From Pseudomonas sp. TH41 (GTDB taxonomy: Bacteria > Pseudomonadota > Gammaproteobacteria > Pseudomonadales > Pseudomonadaceae): a DNA stretch of 64,000 bases. The DNA lies in NCBI RefSeq assembly GCF_016650695.1, contig NZ_JAEKFH010000003.1:1694001-1758000 (forward strand). The letters run 5' to 3'. The notes below the pieces were generated by a model. The model had not been told where the DNA came from. It did no database searches and saw nothing but the letters and a program-made list of their open reading frames with translations. Below, in pieces: positions 59,231-64,000 of this stretch. Made by a program: the position numbers and the translations under genes. Each line of letters starts with the position of its first letter. Within the stretch, counting starts at the first letter, position 1.

Positions 59231-60712
59231 CTAGTCCTCCTGCGTCACGCGCAACAACTCGTCGAGGCTGGTCACGCCGTCCAGTACCCTTTGCCGACCA
59301 TCCTGAAACAGGCTGCGCGATACCTTGCGCGTCTCTTCGATCAACGCCTGCTCGCTCGCACCTTGATGGATCAGGGCCGATACGGCGGGTGTCACGCTGA
59401 TCAGCTCGTAAATCCCGATACGTCCGCGATAACCGTGCTGACACTGCTCACACCCCACCGCTCTGAACAGCTGCCGTGTTGCCGCAGAATCGAGCCAGAG
59501 GCGCTGACACGCCGCCGCATCAGCGATGTACGGAGCCTTGCAATGGGGACACAACGTGCGCAGTAAACGCTGGGCCAAAATGCCCACCAGCGACGACGCC
59601 AGCAGGTAAGCATCGACACCCATGTCCACCAGCCGTGTCACCGCGCCCACTGCGCTGTTGGTGTGCAATGTCGAGAGCACCAGGTGACCGGTCAGTGATG
59701 CCTGAACGGCAATTTCCGCCGTTTCGCGGTCGCGGATTTCGCCGACCATCACCACGTCCGGGTCCTGACGCAAAATCGCCCGCAGACCTCGGGCGAAGGT
59801 CATGTCCACTTTCGGATTGACCGGCATCTGACCGATCCCCGGCAGGTGATATTCGATGGGGTCTTCGACCGTGAGAATGTTGCGCGTCTGGTCATTCAGG
59901 CTGCTCAACGCAGCGTACAGACTGGTGGTCTTGCCGGAGCCGGTGGGACCGGTCACCAGCAGAATTCCGTGAGGTTTGCCGAGCAATTGGTGCAAGGATA
60001 CGAGGGTGTCGCCCGGCATGCCGAGTCGTTGCAACTCCAGCCGTCCGGCCTGTTTGTCGAGCAGCCGCAACACCACCCGTTCGCCGTGTGCCGAGGGCAA
60101 CGTCGAGACTCGCACGTCGACTTCATGCCCGGCCAATCGCAGGGCCATTCGACCGTCCTGAGGGACACGCTTTTCAGCGATGTCCAGGCGTGCCATGACC
60201 TTGATGCGCGAAACCAGCAAAGTTGCCAACTCACGCCGGGGCCTGAGCATTTCGCGCAATTGTCCATCAACACGCATGCGCACCGACAAGTACTGCTCGA
60301 ACGTTTCCAGGTGCACGTCCGACGCATGCTCGCGCACCGCTTCGCTGAGCAGTGCGTTGATCAGCCGGATGATCGGCGCGTCGCCCTGCTGCTCCAGCAA
60401 GTCGGCGGTTTGCGGGACCTGATCGACCAGGCTGAGCAAGTCCAGCTCTTCGTCCAGACCTTGGGCAACCTGCTCCGCCGCGCTCTGACCTTCACGGTAT
60501 GTCGCGGCCAGACGCGCTGCGAACACATCGGCCGCCAGCATCCGGACGGGCAGATCCCGACCGCAGACACGACGTACTTCCGACAGGGCTGTGAGCGGCG
60601 TATCGGCACGCAATGCAAGGATCAAGTCGGGTCCTTCGCGCTCCAGCAGCACGCCAAAACGCCGGGCGAAACCGAAGGGCAATTGCTCGTGAATTTCGCG
60701 CAACACGCTCAT
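59231..60712 (-). CDS. gspE: Type II secretion ATPase GspE
   Basis: A 493-residue secretion ATPase: N-terminal GspL-binding domain, Walker A LVTGPTGSGKTTSLYAALS near residue 255, Asp box TVEDPIEYHLPGIGQM, His box, and a four-Cys zinc module (CPHC near 393 and CEQC near 421). It powers the pseudopilus from the cytosol. It overlaps gspD by ATGA. Confidence 0.96.
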   Translation of the reverse strand: MSVLREIHEQLPFGFARRFGVLLEREGPDLILALRADTPLTALSEVRRVCGRDLPVRMLAADVFAARLAATYREGQSAAEQVAQGLDEELDLLSLVDQVPQTADLLEQQGDAPIIRLINALLSEAVREHASDVHLETFEQYLSVRMRVDGQLREMLRPRRELATLLVSRIKVMARLDIAEKRVPQDGRMALRLAGHEVDVRVSTLPSAHGERVVLRLLDKQAGRLELQRLGMPGDTLVSLHQLLGKPHGILLVTGPTGSGKTTSLYAALSSLNDQTRNILTVEDPIEYHLPGIGQMPVNPKVDMTFARGLRAILRQDPDVVMVGEIRDRETAEIAVQASLTGHLVLSTLHTNSAVGAVTRLVDMGVDAYLLASSLVGILAQRLLRTLCPHCKAPYIADAAACQRLWLDSAATRQLFRAVGCEQCQHGYRGRIGIYELISVTPAVSALIHQGASEQALIEETRKVSRSLFQDGRQRVLDGVTSLDELLRVTQED

Positions 60713-62637
60713 GGCCTGTGCGGTGCTTGCTTGCGCAAATCGAACACGGGCGCACCGGGTGCCGGGTCGAACAGCTGCCGCGCTTCTGCAGGCAGCAACA
60801 ACGAGTTGTTCTCGTTCGCGCCCGGTTGGCTCAGCTGTCGCAGCGCGTTGTAACGCTGCTGGCTGACGTCGGCCAGGTCTTCCTTGCTGCGCACGATGGT
60901 AGGTCGCAAAAACACCATCAGATTACTTTTGGTTTGCGTATCCCGGGTCCAGCGAAACAGGGCGCCCAGATAAGGAATATCGCGCAGCAGCGGCACTCCG
61001 CTCTGCTGAGTGCGCACGCTGTCCCGGATCAAACCGCCGATCACGATAATTTCGCCATCGTCTGCCAGAATGGTGCTTTTGAGCGCCCGTTTGTTGGTGA
61101 TCAGATCCGAAGAATCGATGCCCGACACCGAAGGCGCGATATCCGAAACTTCTTGCGCGACTTCCAGGCGCAACGTCGAGCCTTCGTTGATATAGGGCTT
61201 GATCTTCAGGCTGATACCCACGTCTTTGCGCTCGACGGTGGTAAACGGATTCCCTGCGCCATTGCTGTTGGTGGCGTAGGAGCCGGTCTTGAATGGCACG
61301 TTCTGGCCGACGATAATTTCTGCCTCCTGATTGTCCAGAGTCAGCAGGCTTGGTGTAGAGAGCAGGTTGCTCCGGGTATTGCTGGCCAACGCCGAGACCA
61401 ACGCCCCGAAACGGTCGTTGCCCAGTTGCAGGATGGCCCCTTCGGGTGCGGACTTTTTCTCGTCGAAGTTCAACCCGCCGATGATCGGAATGTCGGTGCC
61501 GGGAAAATTGATAAAGCCCGTCGCGTCGCCTGTGCTTACACTCCACTGAACACCGACGGCTTCGGCGATGTCTCCGGAAATTTCGACGATAGCGGCGTGG
61601 ATCAGCACCTGGGCCCGGGGCTGGTCCAACTGACGCACGATATTTTCGATGATGCGGATTTGCGCCGGCTCGGCGATCAGCACCAGCGCATTCTGGCTTT
61701 CGTCGGCTTTGATCAGGAACGTGGCACCAGGTGAGTTTTGCCTGGCACTACCAGCGGTCGTTACCTGCTTTGTGCCCTGCCCCATCGTTTCCAGCACTTC
61801 GGCCAACTGTTTGGCGTCGCTGTGGCGTAGGCGAATCACGCGAGCATTGTCGAGGGATGCAGTCGCGGGAGTGTCGAGACTGCGAGCCAAGTCGACCAAG
61901 CGTTGACGAACCGACGGTGGGCCAATGAGGATCAGTCGATTGGTTCTGGCGTCGGCCAGTACCTGTATCGTCGTATCGGCGTTGCGCTTACCTAAAGAGG
62001 ACTCAATCACAGTCGCCACGTCAGCGGCCTGGGCATGCTGCATTTGCACCACGGCATGCAGGTTGTTCTGCCCGGAATCCAGCTGCCGGACGACCTGCGC
62101 GATACGGATCACATTGGCGGCCGTATCGGTGACCACCAGCGCATTGGCCGACACCGACGGGCCGACGTAACCGTTGGCCGACACCAACGGTCGGACCAAC
62201 CCGGCAATATCGGTAGCGCTGCTGGTGTTCAGCTCGATGACTTGAGTAACGAACTGCGACGCCGTGGCGTTTTTTGCAATGCCCTGACCGGCGCGGGTTT
62301 TGGCTTCGGTGACCGGCGTAATCAGAATCCGGTCACCCTCGTCGATCACCGTAAAGTTGTGGGCATCGAGTACCGAGTAGAACAACCGGCGAACGCCCTC
62401 GCGGTCGAGGGTTTGATGAGACATGACAGTGATGCGCCCGGAGACTCTGGGATCAAGCACCACAGTGGTCCCCAGAATGCTGGAAATTTCCTCGACAATG
62501 TCCCGCAGCTCGGCATTATTCATCGCCAACTGCCATTTTTCTTCCTCGGCCTGAAGCGCACCATGGAAAAACGCTGCCGCCAACACGACTGGAAGAAACA
62601 TGTAGCGCAAGGCATGCGCGCCGGTGAAGCTGTTCAT
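60709..62637 (-). CDS. gspD: Type II secretion outer membrane secretin GspD
   Basis: A 642-residue secretin with signal peptide (FLPVVLAAAFFHGALQA), N0 domain (WQLAMNNAELRDIVEEISSI), three N1-N3 repeats, and the secretin barrel with VGQNVPFKTGSYATNSNGAG and IVIGGLIRDSVRTQQSGVPL. It forms the outer membrane channel. The start at 62637 is placed at the signal peptide; the frame is open to 62787 inside gspC. Confidence 0.95.
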   Translation of the reverse strand: MNSFTGAHALRYMFLPVVLAAAFFHGALQAEEEKWQLAMNNAELRDIVEEISSILGTTVVLDPRVSGRITVMSHQTLDREGVRRLFYSVLDAHNFTVIDEGDRILITPVTEAKTRAGQGIAKNATASQFVTQVIELNTSSATDIAGLVRPLVSANGYVGPSVSANALVVTDTAANVIRIAQVVRQLDSGQNNLHAVVQMQHAQAADVATVIESSLGKRNADTTIQVLADARTNRLILIGPPSVRQRLVDLARSLDTPATASLDNARVIRLRHSDAKQLAEVLETMGQGTKQVTTAGSARQNSPGATFLIKADESQNALVLIAEPAQIRIIENIVRQLDQPRAQVLIHAAIVEISGDIAEAVGVQWSVSTGDATGFINFPGTDIPIIGGLNFDEKKSAPEGAILQLGNDRFGALVSALASNTRSNLLSTPSLLTLDNQEAEIIVGQNVPFKTGSYATNSNGAGNPFTTVERKDVGISLKIKPYINEGSTLRLEVAQEVSDIAPSVSGIDSSDLITNKRALKSTILADDGEIIVIGGLIRDSVRTQQSGVPLLRDIPYLGALFRWTRDTQTKSNLMVFLRPTIVRSKEDLADVSQQRYNALRQLSQPGANENNSLLLPAEARQLFDPAPGAPVFDLRKQAPHRP

Positions 62638-62645
62638 GGGTGGGA

Positions 62646-63155
62646 TCACTCTGACGGCCCTGAGAACGGGCGTATATAACGCGTAGAAATGACGGGTATT
62701 TGAGGCTCGGCTTGCGATTCGAACCGGCGCAGGAAACGCTCGCCAGACGGCTGCAGCATCAGTAGCTCCTCTCGGCCCTTGTTCCACAGCACGACCCGAT
62801 TCGCTTCGACGCGACGCAGAACGGCGCCGCCAGGCAATTGAGCACCTACTTGGTAAATCCGCGAACCTTGAGAGTCGGCCAGCAGCGCTATGGACAACCC
62901 TGTATTGAGGACAAAACTCGCCTGTAAGGTCAGCGGCTCGGCACTGGGCAACAGCGTGGTGCTAGCCGTCAAGCCGAGCACCGTTGCAATCGCTGTGGTT
63001 TCGAGGGGCTCGATCACGGGTTGAGTGGTTATCGTTGCGGTGAAGGGCATCGGCGAGCCAAGACGCTCGCGAAACCTCCACTCCTGCCACGCCAAAAACA
63101 CTCCATAACCGACGGATATGGCCAGGAGAATGAGTGTGCAAAGGCGCCCGCTCAC
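62646..63155 (-). CDS. gspC: Type II secretion protein GspC (short, no PDZ domain)
   Basis: A 169-residue GspC: one membrane helix (LCTLILLAISVGYGVFLAW) and the periplasmic homology region (LTLQASFVLNTGLSIALLAD, then VGAQLPGGAVLRRVEANRVV and the LWNKGREELLML strand). It ends shortly afterwards, with no C-terminal PDZ or coiled-coil domain. It couples the platform to GspD. GTG at 63155 overlaps the cytochrome stop as GTGA; a GTG at 63218 is a second option. Confidence 0.87.
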   Translation of the reverse strand: MSGRLCTLILLAISVGYGVFLAWQEWRFRERLGSPMPFTATITTQPVIEPLETTAIATVLGLTASTTLLPSAEPLTLQASFVLNTGLSIALLADSQGSRIYQVGAQLPGGAVLRRVEANRVVLWNKGREELLMLQPSGERFLRRFESQAEPQIPVISTRYIRPFSGPSE

Positions 63156-63694
63156 TCGAGTCGTTCGCTTCGGACAATGCTGCAAAAAGACATGCGCCGC
63201 AGTACGCGGTGCCCACACAGTTCATGAACAATAACCGCACCGACATGCATCACGATCAGCAGCGAAAGGACCAGGCACGACCAAACGTGAATCGTTACAA
63301 ACAGCGCGATAAGGGCTGGATTACTTAGCGGTTGAGCTATATCGACCAACCCGAATACATCGATCGGGCGGTCCATCATCAAAACGCCGGTCACCAGCAC
63401 GACAGTCACCGTGAGGTAGATCAGCGCATGGGCAAAAAGCGCGAGTCTTTCCATAAACGACAAAACGCTCACGCTCGTGTACCGGGCATGAGCGACAAAA
63501 TTAAAGAGACGCCAGACAAAAAACGGCATGAACACCGTGGTCAGCGACACATTGATGAAGGCCACCTGCTGACTGATCCAGGCAGGCACTTCGACACAGG
63601 CGACATAAAAGCCTGACACCAGCGTCCAGACGATGACTGCCGCTGATAACCAGTGCAGCCATACGCGTTGGGTGGAATAACCCAAAACCGTCAT
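63152..63694 (-). CDS. Cytochrome b561-type membrane protein
   Basis: A 180-residue four-helix membrane protein of the bacterial cytochrome b561 group: STQRVWLHWLSAAVIVWTL with the first haem His, FAHALIYLTVTVVLVTGVLM and FVTIHVWSCLVLSLLIVMHV with further His ligands. It passes electrons from quinol to periplasmic acceptors. It is the first gene of the type II secretion operon (GTGA overlap with gspC), an unusual partner. Confidence 0.9.
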   Translation of the reverse strand: MTVLGYSTQRVWLHWLSAAVIVWTLVSGFYVACVEVPAWISQQVAFINVSLTTVFMPFFVWRLFNFVAHARYTSVSVLSFMERLALFAHALIYLTVTVVLVTGVLMMDRPIDVFGLVDIAQPLSNPALIALFVTIHVWSCLVLSLLIVMHVGAVIVHELCGHRVLRRMSFCSIVRSERLE

Positions 63695-63726
63695 TTTTCA
63701 ACTCGATTTTCTACAAGAGGATGAAC

Positions 63727-63758
63727 CTTCAGGCGATCCATTCGCGGATCGCCTGAAG
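63727..63758 (-). terminator. Strong hairpin between the carbohydrate-binding protein and cytochrome genes
   Basis: CTTCAGGCGATCC and GGATCGCCTGAAG make a perfect 13-bp stem with a 6-base loop, 13 bp after the stop of the right-edge gene. No T-run follows on the minus strand, so it may attenuate rather than end transcription. Confidence 0.55.
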
Positions 63759-63771
63759 TGTTACGGCGGGC

Positions 63772-64000
63772 TTAAAGCTTGTCCCACGCCATGTGCCAGT
63801 GCGCACCGACGCCAGGTTCAAAACCATTGGCGTTCGGGGTGTATTGCTTGCAGTAACCGGACTCGGGGAATGGCTTGCATTCGAAGACTTCATTGGTCTT
63901 CGGCTGCAGCACTTTGGTACCGGCGGTGTACTCGCTGAGGCCTTCGGGGAACACGAAGTCATGCTCGACGCCAGCGCCTTCACCGCTCATGTTGGTGGGC
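63772..64000 (-). CDS. 3' end of a carbohydrate-binding protein (CBM5/12-like tail, possible chitin-active LPMO)
   Basis: The last 75 codons of a gene that begins beyond the right edge. The visible part has the small aromatic-rich binding module pattern: [30 protein letters not shown], then [11 protein letters not shown] at the terminus. This resembles the C-terminal chitin-binding tails of secreted proteins such as GbpA/CbpD. The upstream catalytic or binding part cannot be seen. It is next to the type II secretion operon and is a plausible substrate of it. The frame is open through the edge; an internal ATG at 63990 is not the start. Confidence 0.7.
   Translation of the reverse strand, partial: PTNMSGEGAGVEHDFVFPEGLSEYTAGTKVLQPKTNEVFECKPFPESGYCKQYTPNANGFEPGVGAHWHMAWDKL

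Overview
The window reads as chromosome of a fluorescent-group Pseudomonas: high GC, many REP/REPIN-type inverted repeats with the GTAGGAGCGAGCTTGCTCGCG core, trifunctional PutA, MscK, NhaP2, TrxC, VgrG/Rhs, an aryl polyene cluster and a DUF6124 gene. No tRNA, rRNA, CRISPR array, integrase or transposase was seen.

Layout. (1) 1-6967, minus strand: a type VI secretion effector module, vgrG, DUF4123 adaptor and a large Rhs gene cut by the left edge before its toxin tip. (2) 7244-13368: divergent proline utilisation genes putP and putA around a control region with five GTTGCACC boxes. (3) 13578-27353: housekeeping genes: acyl-CoA dehydrogenase, methyl-accepting chemotaxis protein, zapA with a zapB-like partner, K+/H+ antiporter, mscK, selO, a MazEF-like toxin/antitoxin pair, trxC and an orphan ParA. 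(4) 27560-46118: an 18 kb, almost gap-free plus-strand operon for an aryl polyene (APE) pigment: a type II fatty-acid/polyketide-like assembly line (two ACPs, acyl-ACP ligase fused to a dehydratase, ketosynthases, ketoreductase, second dehydratase), head-group enzymes (ammonia-lyase, methyltransferase, halogenase-like flavoenzyme), acyl and glycosyl transferases, and export proteins (MMPL pump, LolA-like carrier, lipoprotein).

(5) 46119-51513: an accessory hot spot of lower GC. An 87-bp copy of the 3' end of the last APE ketosynthase lies 3.66 kb downstream, beyond a small islet (FMN reductase, membrane hydroxylase, AraC regulator, DUF2846 lipoprotein). On the other side, a decayed copy of the 3' end of a LysR gene lies beyond a solitary PemK-like toxin. 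A DUF6124 gene with a structured leader sits between. (6) 51514-53809: divergent LysR regulator and MFS transporter. (7) 53802-63694, minus strand: a complete gspC-to-gspM type II secretion operon preceded by a cytochrome b561 gene and, at the right edge, the 3' end of a secreted carbohydrate-binding protein that may be a substrate.

All calls come from reading translations and motifs; no database search was run. Start codons were moved from the longest frame where a ribosome binding site, a 4-bp ATGA/GTGA overlap or family length pointed elsewhere.
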